A stretch of 64,000 nt of DNA from Paralvinella palmiformis (Eukaryota > Annelida > Polychaeta > Terebellida > Alvinellidae). Positions 12,257 through 22,640 of the stretch are shown piece by piece. The notes beneath the pieces are model-generated. The model saw only the letters and a list, made by a program, of their open reading frames with translations. It was not told the origin of the DNA and searched no databases. Position 1 is the stretch's first letter; every line of letters starts with the position of its first letter. Made by a program: the position numbers and the translations under genes. The stretch is taken from assembly GCA_025642065.1 (NCBI GenBank), contig JAODUP010000308.1:248001-312000 (forward strand), given 5' to 3'.

Positions 12257-14861
12257 GCAAGCATCTATGCATACACAAAATATATCAATGATATCATTTT
12301 ATAGTCTTCACTCCTCATGGCCTAACTAGTTAAGTTCAGATCCTGACCTGGCAATGTAAGAAGGATGTTTCATTTTCACTTTGGAGTTTAGTCGATCCAT
12401 TTACCTTACCACGTTCACAATAATGACCTTAAGACAGGAGAATTTTAACCTTTCACTGCTAATGGTCTATAATGTATCATAGCATTAGATAATATACTGC
12501 AGTTTCATCAATGTTGTATATATTTTGTCTGGAAGCAGGCGATTGTAGTATCTGCACACACACACATACAAACACACACACACACACACAAAAGTCAGCA
12601 GTGATCACATCTGATGATTTAGCTTATTATATATTGCTATTTAAATCCACTGTTCTCTCATTTAAATAACTTGAGTTAATCTGAAATGTCTGTTTATATT
12701 GCTTATAATAGCCGCAACATATGAAGCAGTGTTTTAACACATTGTGTAATCGTGAAAGTAATTGACGATTATGATATCATTTATGATGTAATCAATTACG
12801 ATTACATTGCATATGGAAATGGCAATTATGATTACTTGAAATCATATAATCGATTACAATCGATTAGGATTACTGATTACAATTACCCCAACCTTAACAG
12901 CTAACCATCTAGCATGAAAATGTGGTATCCTTGATTCAGAAGCCGTCTATCAGGTTTTCTAATAGTGAGTCTGGGGTGTATTTTTAGTAAACAGTTATAT
13001 CTTTGGAATGGAAAGTGGTAGTTTTTTAGGTATCCAGACAAAATCTCACTGGAAAAAATCCCTCAGTACAAAATCTATCTGGACATAATCCCACCGTACT
13101 AAATACCACAGGTCACACTCCGAGAAAGTGAAAAGAGGAACAAAATCCCACACAATAAATTAAATTACACAAAAATATTACTTAGCATATAAATTCTGTA
13201 ATAATCAGTCACTCAGTCTATTGGATTTGAAAAAATGAATGTACCTGATGATGATGATGATGATGATGATTGTAGACGAAGTCATAGCTAAATTGGCCAA
13301 ACTGAAATGTTGATAACTTTTGCACATCAATTTCATCTGAAACACCCTGAAGTGAGATTTATATGTTTGTTTTCAGTTATTTAGCGTTCGAATGCCAAAC
13401 GTATTTGGTCGTGGTGAGAAGATTAACACAGAATATGCTTATGGTACGAAGAATGCTGTTGGGCTTGGACTTACCTTCACGAAGCCAATAAAGGGTGATC
13501 CCAACTTAATGTGAGTAATCCTTTTGTTTTTTTTCTTTGCCACATGCAAAACGGGGTTTGTTTGGCCTTTTGAAATTCTTGAAAATCCTTGAATTTTACT
13601 TTGATTAATAGACTACCATGGATAAGGACCTAAACTGTAAGATTACCTTCAGAGCATCGTTAGGCTATTGTTTTTTGAGTGGTTGTTTTACAGAAAATTT
13701 CTCATACAGAAATTATTAAATCACATAGTTGGTTGAAAAAAGAATTGACACAAAGTTTCTGAAAAATTTGCCAGATTCAGTACCCAACTATTTACAAATG
13801 CCCCATTGACATATATCCTGGATTACTCTGGGTTTATGTTATATTTTTACATTGATATTCAAATTCAGTTTGACAATGATATTCTAATGATGATCGTCTG
13901 GCAATGTTTTCCATAACATATTCTTCCATTAGTTGAGATTTCACAATATCTCCAATTGTTTTGCCTTTTTTTAGCCTTTGTAATTTTCTTTTGATCGTGA
14001 ATCGTCAGTGAAAAGTAAACAATAGACAAGTCACTGTCAGCCTAATCCAAGATGGTGAGGGGGGCTATGGTCATCAAGAAACACATAAATAGTTTGAAAT
14101 TTGCGGAGATCTGCTTAAAATCGCCATCAAAAATATCGCTGTGATAAGGCTAGCGCTGATAAAAGAATGTATGCATCATAGCCTTATTTACATGTTTAAT
14201 TTTATCAGTAATTTCATAAACTCAAATCCACTGCTCCACATTTTTTGCTATTTTTGCTAATTTTATTGAATTTAGGGACCAATAAAAAGATAGCACTCTG
14301 TTATACTGGTCTCACAACTTATGCTTATCATATTTAATATATTTTACAATCAAGTAAACATTATTATTATTATTATGTGTATCAGTGAAATTTGTTGGTA
14401 AATATAATCTAATCTACATCTGGATATGAAAGATTTCATTATCAAATATACAGTGCATATTTTCTTCTAATAATATACAATAATAATATTATTGGTGGAT
14501 AAATAAAATTGAATATTAGGGAAATGTATTTTTCCAGATCCCATTACATTTCCATGAGCAATCTTTCAGTGTTGTTATTTTGCTATATGATCTCATGTTC
14601 CCTTGTCAGATATCAGGCATCCGTGTTCCAGAACATCGGTGAGTTTCCATGGAGTTCTTATAAAGAACTTGATCGGGGAGTTGTATCGGAATTACTGGTA
14701 AGTATTAGTACCCTGTTTTATTCTTGTTTATAAAAGTATATATGTTACTTTCTTTCTTTAAATGTTAAATTCACATGTGCCCGCATGCACATATGTCCCA
14801 CATATAGAGACCTAACAAAACTATCACATATGGTGTGTGTGTGTTTGTGTGTGTGTGAGTG

Positions 14862-14892
<31 letters not shown>

Positions 14893-15985
14893 CTGTCTGT
14901 CTGTGTGTGTGTGTGTGTTTGTGATATTTTCATAACCTTTCAGTCGTCGTAATTTTGTTTCAGTTCTCGTCAATGTTAGGTCATCACAGTTTACGATGGG
15001 AAGGTGTTTGGAGAGATTTAAGCTGTCTGTCTCGTTCTGTGGCTTTTGCTGTCCGAGAACAATGTGGCCACACAGTGAAGTCATCCTTAAAGGTATAATA
15101 ACATTTCATGCCTATCTCCGAGTTACTGTACCAGGTTTATTCCATGTGTTTCTAACTTTGTTTACTCCAGCACACATCCCAACACATTAATAACAGTACT
15201 CATAGATTTGTACATCGTTATAACCTAGTGATATAAACAGCTTGTACATACTGATGTCAGATTTCAGGAGTATTCAATCTGTACTTGGCCACTGACAAGA
15301 TATAGTTGATTTATCAGCACTTTGAACTTGATTTTTTAATATGTGGTCAATCGTCTTCATATTTTGACGTGATTTATAATTTGTGTGAACATATTTCTAT
15401 TATTCCTGAGAATTTGAAATGAAAGTGTCCTGTTCATTTAAGCGGTGTACATTTTTCCGTCTTGCAATTTGGTTTATTGGTGCAGATTTTGTTTCTCACA
15501 AATAATAGTGGATACGTTTATTTAAAAAAAAGACTTCCGGGTATTTCTGTTTTGACTCATTTTAGATTTTGAGGTGTGGCAACTGTCTCTGTGAATAAGA
15601 ATTGTAGTCCTGCTATCAAAGTTAGGGGACATCCAGAATTTCTTTTTCCATGTTTCTGAAATGAAGTGGGATAATCCAGTTTTATGGGCATTCAGTTGAA
15701 ATATATTGTAGCTTTTCATGTGCTTCTATTGGTGTTATTTAATGTTACAAAGGGGGTCTGCAGTGTAATTGCACAAAGTTAAATTGTTTTGGAAACTGTT
15801 TTAAAAATGCTTGATACATTTGTGAAGACACATTCATCAACTGTGTTTGTGGTTTTGATGACTAAACATTAGTAACAATTTGTTTGTATTTAATAGTAAA
15901 TATTTAAGAACTGAGAATCATACAGAGAAGTAAGAATACATAGATTATAAGTAACATAGATCTACAGTTTTTCAAAATGTAATTT

Positions 15986-16031
<46 letters not shown>

Positions 16032-17276
16032 CTACAGCATATATTTATCAGAGATCATCGTGACAACAGAATCCTACCAAACACTGGATATAAAGTACAA
16101 ATGGTGCAGGTAAAGATCAGTTTACAGTCTGACTCTTGTTATGTCATTCATTAACTGTTGATATGATCCATATAATGGAATATGATTAATAATCTATTTG
16201 TTAACAGAGAATATTATCCATTGTTTCTTGTGTAAGTCATCCCTCAAAAAAAAAACAACCCATTTTACTAAACATGAAATATGTTTATCTAATTTGGTTG
16301 GTTAGTGTGCGTGTATGTGTGGGGGGATTAATACATTCCACTAATATATCCCACTACATTTTATCAAGGGCTAGCAGGTGTAGGTGATCATTTGGTTGGT
16401 GTGTGTGTGCGCGTCTGTGTGTTATTAATACATTCCAGTATTTTTCGCACTCTATGTTACCAGGAGCTAGCAGGTGTAGGTGGCGACATTCACTTCTGGA
16501 AGACTGATGCTGAGATACAGTATAACGTACCATTAATATATGACTCAGTAAGTACTATCTCTATTTTATCTCTAAACAACAACAAAGATGATTATGATGA
16601 TGATGATGATGATGATGATAATGGCCGAAATGATCAGATCATGAAACGAAAGTCAATCAATCAATGATAATAAGTCTTTAAAAACTAGTAATCACCAATA
16701 TTTGCCTCAATTTGATCATTCGTCTTTTTATTTTAACTCTAGTTGTTCTGTATGTTGCTGTTTTTCAGGTTTTACAGTTTTGTGCTGCTGGTGGTATCAT
16801 GGAACCCCTAAGACCTGGTTCTAAGTTTACAATCTCGGACCGGTTCTTTATTGGTGGCCCCTTGACATTGAGAGGCTTTAACTTCAAAGGTGCGGGACCT
16901 AATCAAGATGGTACGTAATCTGTTAATGCAATAACTTTGTATACTGGATGTGGTATATATATATGTCATATATTTATTTTGGGGTTAACATTGTGTCTAT
17001 TTAAATTTCATTTACATGTGACGACTCAATCAATCAGACAACCAATCAGTCAAGAATATTTTTTCTGTGTGACATGATTATCATGATAACTCGCAGTTTA
17101 TTAAATATTTAAATATGAGAAGTCAATATAATTTGTATCAGTCAATCAGTAAATATTCAACAACGCCCTATGTAATGCTATGCTCGCTATTTGTGATGTG
17201 CATATATTTGTTTCCTGATATTAATTGACTGATTGCTTCACCATGCAATACACATAATTTTAATATGCTTTTGCAT

Positions 17277-17320
<44 letters not shown>

Positions 17321-17402
17321 GTTAAAACATATGGCTGTATAGATTTGTTAAAGTGTTATGTTTTAATGGACCTGTGGGTCTTAGTACTGTGAGCTAGTGC
17401 CT

Positions 17403-17471
<69 letters not shown>

Positions 17472-18514
17472 TTTAATGCTACAAAATACAGATATGACCT
17501 ACTAATTACAGGAAGTGCATTAGGTGCTGACACCTACTGGACAGCTGGTCTACACTTATACACACCTCTACCATTCCGACCTGGTCGTGGTGGCTTTGGT
17601 GACTACTTCAGACTTCATGGATTTTTGAATGCTGGTAACCTAGCAGATACCAGTCTTAGTGAGTATTTTGTTAAGTATTTGTTCTTCATTTGGCGTTTGC
17701 ACACTGAATTGACTCATTGTAGCAAATTGGTAGGGCAGTAGACTAGAAAATAACAGATTCGCAGTTCCAATCCATAAAACTAACTACTAATCTACCTTGT
17801 GCTGATTGGTTAATTGGTTATTGATCAGCCTTGTGCTGATTGGATACCCTACCACTGATCAGTCTTGTGCTGATTGGCTAACTGGCCGATGAGCTCCCTT
17901 ATTGCGATTGGTCAATCAAACCATGATCAAGAATTTGGCTGGGTGATAAATAATGTTCTAGACTGTACATAATAGGGAGTTGAGAATGAGACCATGTTCC
18001 ACAGGTTTGTGATATAGTAACAGTTTTACCCAAGAAAGTTTTTAGCCGCCACACAAATATAAACAGAATTGGAGCCATCACTGTTGTGTGGCTATAAAAT
18101 AAAAGAAAGCTGATATTCCTGTTGTAAAGAATGACATAATTGTCTTGAATTTGAAGGAAATTATGTTTGTCTTTTGGTTTTCTTTTTAAGAACAAGGTTA
18201 TAAACAAATGCTGAGTAATCTTGCTCATGACCTCCGATGGAGTTACGGAGTTGGTGTCGTGGCTAGGATTGGTGGGATTGCCAGACTCGAACTGAATTAC
18301 TGCTGGCCAATGAGAGTACAGTCTGGAGACAGGTGACTGGATTATATCGTCTGTTCTTGGGTGTTTATATGTATTGTGTTTTATATGTGTGCGTGTGTGT
18401 GTGCGTGCGTGTGTGTGTTTGTACGTATGTAATGTCTGTTTTCATTAATGATGATGCTTTGTTTTCAGCTTAAATCCCGGCCTCCAGTTTGGCATCGGGA
18501 TCCACTTCTTGTGA
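9404..18514 (+). CDS. SAMM50: SAMM50 (sorting and assembly machinery component 50), spliced, N-terminal exon missing
   Basis: Twelve exons with GT/AG borders join in one frame to give 426 residues ending in TGA. The product is the Omp85-family core of the SAM complex, which inserts beta-barrel proteins into the mitochondrial outer membrane and, in animals, also docks MICOS. The order matches human SAMM50 (about 469 residues). A POTRA domain comes first ([10 protein letters not shown], then RLGLFKQV). Barrel strands follow, with [29 protein letters not shown] and the conserved loop-6 motif LRGF inside [17 protein letters not shown]-terminal beta-signal ends [10 protein letters not shown]. About 30-45 N-terminal residues are missing; the start codon was not identified. 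Coding exons are 9404-9505, 9612-9699, 11888-11994, 13377-13510, 14610-14697, 14964-15092, 16038-16109, 16464-16547, 16769-16910, 17512-17658, 18191-18332 and 18469-18514. Frame and phase agree at every join, so identity is nearly certain. Confidence 0.96.
9612..9699 (+). CDS. SAMM50: SAMM50 exon: POTRA helix and strand
   Basis: Acceptor TCATCAG and donor G/GTGAGT. Reads [20 protein letters not shown] and on to VRIGIDISR. Ends in phase 1. The preceding intron is only 106 bp. Confidence 0.95.
10135..10292. repeat. 18-bp minisatellite, about nine copies
   Basis: Unit ATTGTTGTAACCCCTCAG repeats with substitutions in a SAMM50 intron. The 18-bp period keeps frame and produces a PQIVVT repeat ORF that is not a gene. 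Confidence 0.85.
10305..10470 (+). repeat. SINE family C copy, diverged
   Basis: tRNA-like head with GTTTGAACTC near 10354; the tail shares TTTGTG, TCTAGAT and GAGGCTAAACAAC with the other family C copies. Confidence 0.5.
10591..10728 (+). repeat. SINE family A, partial copy
   Basis: Starts in the head (CTGGATTCAAACCCAGCC) and runs to TGTGCACAAAAGTGACC and ATAAAACACCAAC. Diverged and 5'-shortened. Confidence 0.7.
10768..11045 (+). repeat. SINE family A copy with extra internal sequence
   Basis: Head CTTCGATGGTCTAGAGGTTA, then about 80-90 bp not in other copies, then GTGTTCGAATCTCGGCATGG and the standard body to CAGTAGTGGCCGTAAAA. Could be two nested or recombined SINEs. Confidence 0.7.
11570..11760 (+). 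repeat. SINE family C copy
   Basis: tRNA-like head GAGGGCACTCAAGTAGCAGA, then GTGGTTAGATCATTGGACTG and a degenerate B box GGTATGAAACT. The tail has TGTGGCCAAACAACTGATAC. Confidence 0.5.
11888..11994 (+). CDS. SAMM50: SAMM50 exon: end of POTRA, first barrel strand
   Basis: Acceptor CAACAG and donor GTG/GTAAGT. Contains [15 protein letters not shown] and [15 protein letters not shown], matching human LPNGLDVTFEVTE and TGSYNTMVGNNEGSM. Confidence 0.96.
12305..12437 (+). repeat. SINE family A copy, diverged
   Basis: GTTCAGATCCTGACCTGGCA (B-box remnant), then AAGGATGTTTCATTTTCACT and TAATGACCTTAAGAC. Lies in a SAMM50 intron. Confidence 0.55.
12741..12896. repeat. Possible hAT-like non-autonomous element fragment
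   Basis: Repeated (T)AATCGATTAC / GTAATCAATTAC motifs end in ACAATTACCCCAACCTTAAC. The inverted end GGTTGGGGTAATTG is typical of some hAT elements. A related AATCGATTA-rich stretch lies at 42108-42252. Confidence 0.4.
13377..13510 (+). CDS. SAMM50: SAMM50 exon: barrel strands (FGRGEK)
   Basis: Acceptor TTTTCAG and donor AT/GTGAGT. Contains [20 protein letters not shown], matching human [20 protein letters not shown]. Ends in phase 2. Confidence 0.96.
13663..14183. mobile_element. Harbinger-like non-autonomous element, short copy
   Basis: Begins GGCTATTGTTTTTTGAG and ends CATCATAGCC, flanked by TTA on both sides (13660-13662, 14184-14186). Much of it aligns with 36656-37632 on the same strand, including CAGTACCCAACTATTTACAA and GTCACTGTCAGCCTAATCCA. 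Lacks a transposase. A three-base TWA target site is typical of PIF/Harbinger transposons. Confidence 0.65.
14610..14697 (+). CDS. SAMM50: SAMM50 exon: barrel strands (EFPWSS)
   Basis: Acceptor CCTTGTCAG and donor CTG/GTAAGT. Contains [20 protein letters not shown], matching human GQFPWSSLRETDRGMSAEY. Returns to phase 0. Confidence 0.96.
14830..14923. repeat. GT microsatellite
   Basis: Interrupted (GT)n ending 40 bp before a SAMM50 exon acceptor. Confidence 0.9.
14964..15092 (+). CDS. SAMM50: SAMM50 exon: barrel strands (WEGVWRDL)
   Basis: Acceptor TGTTTCAG and donor AAG/GTATAA. Contains [16 protein letters not shown] and GHTVKSSLK, matching human TVKWEGVWRELGCLSR and GHSLKSSLS. Starts 30 bp after a long GT microsatellite. 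Confidence 0.96.
15990..16030. repeat. TA microsatellite next to a splice acceptor
   Basis: (TA)n ends about 7 bp before the SAMM50 acceptor at 16037, so it overlaps the expected polypyrimidine tract. Confidence 0.9.
16038..16109 (+). CDS. SAMM50: SAMM50 exon: barrel strand
   Basis: Acceptor TTTCTACAG follows directly on an AT microsatellite; donor CAG/GTAAAG. Reads [20 protein letters not shown], matching human DSRNSSILPRRGALLKVNQ. 24 codons, phase 0 on both sides. Confidence 0.95.
16293..16490 (+). repeat. Tandem duplication across a SAMM50 splice acceptor
   Basis: Two units of about 97 bp. Both carry TTTGGTTGGT, ATTAATACATTCCA and CTAGCAGGTGTAGGTG (16371 and 16467). The second unit contains the real acceptor and the first exon bases; the first is a decayed copy with AAG in place of CCAG. 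Confidence 0.8.
16464..16547 (+). CDS. SAMM50: SAMM50 exon: barrel strands (ELAGVGGD)
   Basis: Acceptor GTTACCAG and donor TCA/GTAAGT. Reads [20 protein letters not shown] on to LIYDS, matching human [20 protein letters not shown]. Its acceptor region is partly duplicated about 97 bp upstream. Confidence 0.95.
16769..16910 (+). CDS. SAMM50: SAMM50 exon: loop 6 with LRGF motif
   Basis: Acceptor TTTTTCAG and donor G/GTACGT. Contains [15 protein letters not shown], the most conserved Omp85 signature; the arginine of LRGF tucks into the barrel lumen in known structures. Ends in phase 1. Confidence 0.97.
17281..17466. repeat. CA, TA and GA microsatellites
   Basis: (CA)n at 17281-17317, then (TA)n running into (GA)n at 17407-17466, 45 bp before a SAMM50 exon. 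Confidence 0.9.
17512..17658 (+). CDS. SAMM50: SAMM50 exon: barrel strands ([10 protein letters not shown])
   Basis: Acceptor AATTACAG and donor A/GTGAGT. Contains [20 protein letters not shown] and FLNAGNL, nearly identical to human. Starts just after adjoining TA and GA microsatellites. Confidence 0.97.
17785..17905. repeat. Imperfect repeat of CTTGTGCTGATTGG
   Basis: The block recurs at spacings of about 40 bp in a SAMM50 intron, diverging in the last copy (ATTGCGATTGGTCAATC). Confidence 0.6.
18191..18332 (+). CDS. SAMM50: SAMM50 exon: penultimate barrel strands
   Basis: Acceptor CTTTTTAAG and donor AG/GTGACT. Contains [20 protein letters not shown] and NYCWPM, matching human [20 protein letters not shown]. 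Ends in phase 2. Confidence 0.96.
18469..18514 (+). CDS. SAMM50: SAMM50 terminal exon with beta-signal
   Basis: Acceptor GTTTTCAG. Reads [15 protein letters not shown] and TGA. The C-terminal strand matches human DGVQFGAGIRFL, the Omp85 beta-signal region. Confidence 0.96.
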
Positions 18515-18907
18515 TGCTTGCCAGTGATTCTCCTCTCGTCTATTGTGTTATCTGTTGGAAATGTTGAAACATGATTTCTTTCCGCTGCCATTCTGCTGTC
18601 CAGTCCTACAGGGGGTTACCCCACTGATGATCTGTATGTGACCATTAAAGTCGGATGGTATTTGTGTTTAAATGGCACCAAACCTTTAACGGCCTTCGGA
18701 TGGCTTGAACTTGTCATTAATCCAAGTACGCACTTAGTCTGCAGCTTTGAAGCTTTCAGTTTGAAGGTCGTAATATCAAAAATGGTCATTCCGAGAGCCA
18801 GGAATTTTATTATACTTGATGGCTACCTGACTGTAGGTTTTGTGTATAATGTTTGGAGCTTATATGGATGTAATGTTTTCAAGCTTGCCAAGCATATTTC
18901 TTGTACC

Positions 18908-18913
18908 AATAAA
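18908..18913 (+). terminator. Candidate poly(A) signal of SAMM50
   Basis: First AATAAA downstream of the SAMM50 stop, giving a 3' UTR of about 400 nt (18515 to about 18930). GT-rich sequence follows at 18956. Not confirmed by transcript data. Confidence 0.6.
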
Positions 18914-19256
18914 TAATATATGCTTATATATGCTTATTAACAGCTTCACCTTCGTTTTGTGTGTGCGTGGGCGCGCGCGTGTGTGTGAAATTAATAAGGC
19001 ACCTATACAATGTTTTCAGACAGTAAAACCACAATATCATAAAACATAGTTAGCAGAATTGTGTTAAATAATACAAATATTACTTAATACTGGGGGGGGG
19101 GGTTGATGCAACACGAAACAAGTTAGTCTTAAGGCTTTACTTCATAGTGTTAGTTGAAACTAAATGGTATTACCTTCTATGAATATTTTGGAATGTTTAA
19201 TAAAATCAGCACCAGATCCTCACGTGTTAAGTAGGAAATAAACTGACGTATACATA

Positions 19257-19553
19257 TCATAATAAACAAATCTTGAAGCTGATGTTATAGATTGCATCTA
19301 AGAAATTATCATTTGTACAGTGACTCGCAAATTTTGGTCTCTGTGTATCGAGTTTCTGAAGGAGGCCATAACCTCGGAGTGATCTCCTCGTCAGTTTTGA
19401 CGTGAAAGCTGGTGACGGATGCTGAACAGCAACTGTCGATGATATGTCATCATCGGAGATGATACAGTGAACCGGTGGGAGATGATCAGTCGGCTTGGTT
19501 GATCTTATCATTACCATTCTGGCCATGACGAGTCGGAGAAGGTCGGCGATCAT
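19257..19553 (-). other. 98-codon ORF, no recognised homologue
   Basis: Opens MIADLLRLVMARMVMIRSTK and contains HCIISDDDISSTVAVQH. It lies in the GC-richer part of the convergent intergenic region. No domain, signal or neighbour supports a function; it may be chance or part of a relic element. Confidence 0.15.
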
Positions 19554-19770
19554 CTTAATGTAACGTCAGTCTGAGAGCTAGCACCAACCGGCTTGGATTA
19601 AACAATGTACCCAATAAGGCCACTACCCAATAAGCCCAGTGCTCAAAAGGACCAGTACCTAACAAGACCAATAATTCCCTGCCGACAACCTCTTAAACAA
19701 CTCTTAACTCCCACAACACAACCTAAGACACAGAGAAAGCATCAAACAACACATGGTAAATCTTTTGTAA

Positions 19771-19919
19771 AGGTTCGACACCGGTACGTCCGGGACCGGA
19801 ACTTTACAAAGTCATTTTCAGATACAGAAACTCTACGGAGAAGGACTCCACCACAGAGGCTGTGCCAAAAAAACGACAGCCTGGGGATACTCCCCGAACT
19901 ACAAGCAAGACCAATAAAG
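19771..19919 (+). other. Unrecognised exon-like segment A
   Basis: An open frame reads STPVRPGPELYKVIFRYRNS, then TEKDSTTEAVPKKRQPGDTP and SKTNK, ending AAAG before GTAGAC. A possible acceptor (TTTTGTAAAG) precedes it. Low-complexity charged sequence; no family recognised. A second frame over the same DNA is open for 136 codons from the ATG at 19605, so the true frame is uncertain. The local base composition is richer in GC than the surroundings. Confidence 0.3.
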
Positions 19920-20075
19920 GTAGACGTTTTTGTTGGGACTAGAAAAACTCGACCAAACCAGATACTGTTAACTCTCTGCTATATACATTACTTTTATCGT
20001 CACCAACTTCTGTAACTGTACAATATATATTTGACACAGAACATGTACATTGACGATCTGCTTCTCGATTGGCAG

Positions 20076-20164
20076 AGAAACTGACTGAAGTCTTGAGTGA
20101 TGAAGTGATAGATGCAGTAAATATCGAGGTTGATAGACTAGACGGCCTTGACTCGTGTCCATTT
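20076..20164 (+). other. Unrecognised exon-like segment B
   Basis: Acceptor CTTCTCGATTGGCAG is followed by EKLTEVLSDEVIDAVNIEVD, then RLDGLDSCPF, and possible donor GTAACA. The first codon (G plus AG) is completed exactly by the phase-1 end of segment A. It looks like an acidic amphipathic helix. No homologue recognised. Confidence 0.33.
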
Positions 20165-20270
20165 GTAACAACCTCTCTCACACACACACACACACACACA
20201 TTCAACCTAAAACAAATACTCGGTATCGCGTGTGTATATATATATATATATATATATAAAAAACACATTC

Positions 20271-20427
20271 TGGGCGCCTCCTTGACCAGCCGTGTTTGAA
20301 TCTCGCCGTGGGTATATTTGAAGGTTGTTCCGTCTTTGACTTCGCTTCATTACCTTTCGAGGTCGCTCGGCCCATTTATCATACCTTGTGCACAAAAGTG
20401 GCCGTAAAAATCATCATCATCATCATA
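20271..20427 (+). repeat. SINE family A copy, head deleted
   Basis: GGGCGCCTCC joins almost directly to CGTGTTTGAATCTCGCCGTG and the standard body, ending TGGCCGTAAAAATCATCATC. About 40 bp of the tRNA-like head are missing. Preceded by a (TA)n run. Confidence 0.75.
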
Positions 20428-21317
20428 CACAAATTTTATGTTTTCAAAATGCACTCTGACTATCGTTGCTTGTCTGATAAGGAGGAGTCAAGAAACTTAC
20501 GCAAAACCAATCGAAAAATTATATGGGAATACAAAGTGAATACAAAAGTTTGACTGAAAAGCAACTTGGTACAGCGAAAAGTACGGCTAAGGTACTGCTA
20601 AAGTCACTGAGTGTAATATTACATCATTGATCCAGTTAGTGATAAGGTGAATATGGTTTTCACTGCTCTCGATAATATTACATAAGGAAAAGTTAATTTT
20701 AACTAAGTATAGCTGCCATTCTGAAGTCATCATTGGGATTACGGGGGATGGAATGTTTAGGTCACAAGAGCATCGTCGTCTTGATTCTCCCCGACATTGA
20801 CCAAACAACATTAAAAATAACACGCCTCAACCAACGTGGTGAAGGTATCAGCCTTACCCCAAGGCTTGAAATTCTCACCACCCTTTTTGGGCATTCATCG
20901 ACGACAATTAGCATTTCGTAATTTCTATCAAGAGCAAATCAACTCAGACGTCGCCAGGTCTGACCAGAAATTCGGTGGTTTTGCTATTACGAAAGCCATC
21001 CGAAGTTTTCCTTGCTACATGTATAAGCCTAAAGCTTACACAACCCTAACATTAATCTACCTAAATCTTAGCAGGAGGACATCTCTCATCTAACTCTCGT
21101 CCGTTTGGATCAGACGATTAGAAGCTTGGTGAAGATGACCGTAGTGTGACCTCAGATATAAATAACAACCAAATAAGAGGGATTTGATCAAATCCCGAGA
21201 GTCTCCCATCAAATCCTGGTACACTTAAGATTCTACCCACGGAAAAGAACTCGATGAGAACGTATACATTACTATATAAGGACCGTGTTAAAACTGGCCA
21301 CTCATTTAGCATCGGAG

Positions 21318-21460
21318 GATATCTCTACGGCCAAGCTGGTAGCGCAGCTTGCCATAGACCTTTAAGCACCGAGGTTCAAATCATGGCTAAGATATATCTG
21401 AGAGAGTATCATCTTTTAACTTGGACCGTATATACCATCTGCACATAACGGACGTAAAAC
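21318..21460 (+). repeat. SINE family A-like, strongly diverged
   Basis: Head ACGGCCAAGCTGGTAGCGCA and B box GGTTCAAATC, then a body recognisable as ATCTGAGAGAGTATCATC and ACGGACGTAAAAC. Confidence 0.45.
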
Positions 21461-21685
21461 TATATTTTACATTTAGCATTGGAATTATAGCTGTCATGTT
21501 TAAATTTTGGTCCACCATCCCTCAATTATCTCATGATTTAGCCCCGATGCCATAATGAGGAAACTGAAACTGCAGCACTACAGTATGATCTATATTCACC
21601 TCAGTGTTCATTATTCCATGTTACGTATTTTAGAGATATTGTTTAGTTTAGTTCATAGTTCGAGAGTATAATCTATCCGGCCAAG

Positions 21686-22640
21686 TCAGTGACTCAGCCT
21701 CAGCTTTCCCGGAAACTCCTCATAGATGTGACGGAGTTTGTGTCCGTTTCGATTGTGTAGCCTAGCTGGTATTTTTGGTTTGACTGTGATGCTTTGCAGG
21801 TATTTATCAAGGTTGTGCTTGAAGCTGGTCACGGAGCATCCTGTCTGGCCACGGATATTTACTGGAAGGCTGTTGAAAAGCAGTAGAACCCTAATTTGAA
21901 GGCTCACTTCTCTGCCCTAATTTTACCAGTTGCACACTGTTTTATTTGTGGATCTCGTCACAGGCGACCTTGCTTGTTGATGTGTATGACCTTATTCCAA
22001 CATTTGGGGGAAATTCGCTGATAGTCGATCGCAATAATTTAGGTCAGATATTAGTTATATCTTACTGGAAAATGATCTGATGGGGGGGGCTCATTTGTTT
22101 TCTGGAAATTTCTAACTCTGTGTGGTGTCCATATCTGGGAGCAGGCAGTAATCTAGGTGTGGTTGGACTATGCTGCACAATAATGTTTTCATAGTGTGCA
22201 TACCTCTGGGATGGAAAGTTCTTATGATCCACTCGTATTTTTGTCGAATATTGGTACATACATAATGTCTGTATATGATCAGTGAAACCGAGCGTCACTC
22301 ACTTTGACACCAAAATCTTTGACGCACTAGCTTTGCTCAAATATTCTGCTGTTTGGTCCAAAGTATGAGGTGGAATCTTTTATGTCCTGATTTTTACCGT
22401 ATCGAAGTAGTTCAAACTTGTTTTCGTTAAATTGGATATTTTGTATTTGTTGCCAGTACTCTTGTATCATCCGCAGAAGATGAAACAGCTACATATGTAT
22501 TGTCCCCTATTAAAATGAGAAATAATATTGGGCCTAGAACAGTTCCCTGGGGTACACTACTTATTAGACAAAGTTGAGCTGGCACCATTTGCTTTGATGG
22601 ACTAGGTGTCTTATTATTAGGAGTAAATTAATCGACGTCT
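21686..22640 (-). mobile_element. Decayed LINE reverse transcriptase (C-terminal half)
   Basis: Across shifted frames, minus-strand readings give GVPQGTVLGPILFLI, SADDTRVLA (the catalytic DD block), NIQFNENKFELLRYGKN, KDFGVKVSD, TLLCSIVQPHLDYC and LFNSLPVNIRGQTG. This is the usual order in non-LTR reverse transcriptases of the Jockey/CR1-like group. Several frameshifts and stops make it a pseudogene. Confidence 0.75.
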
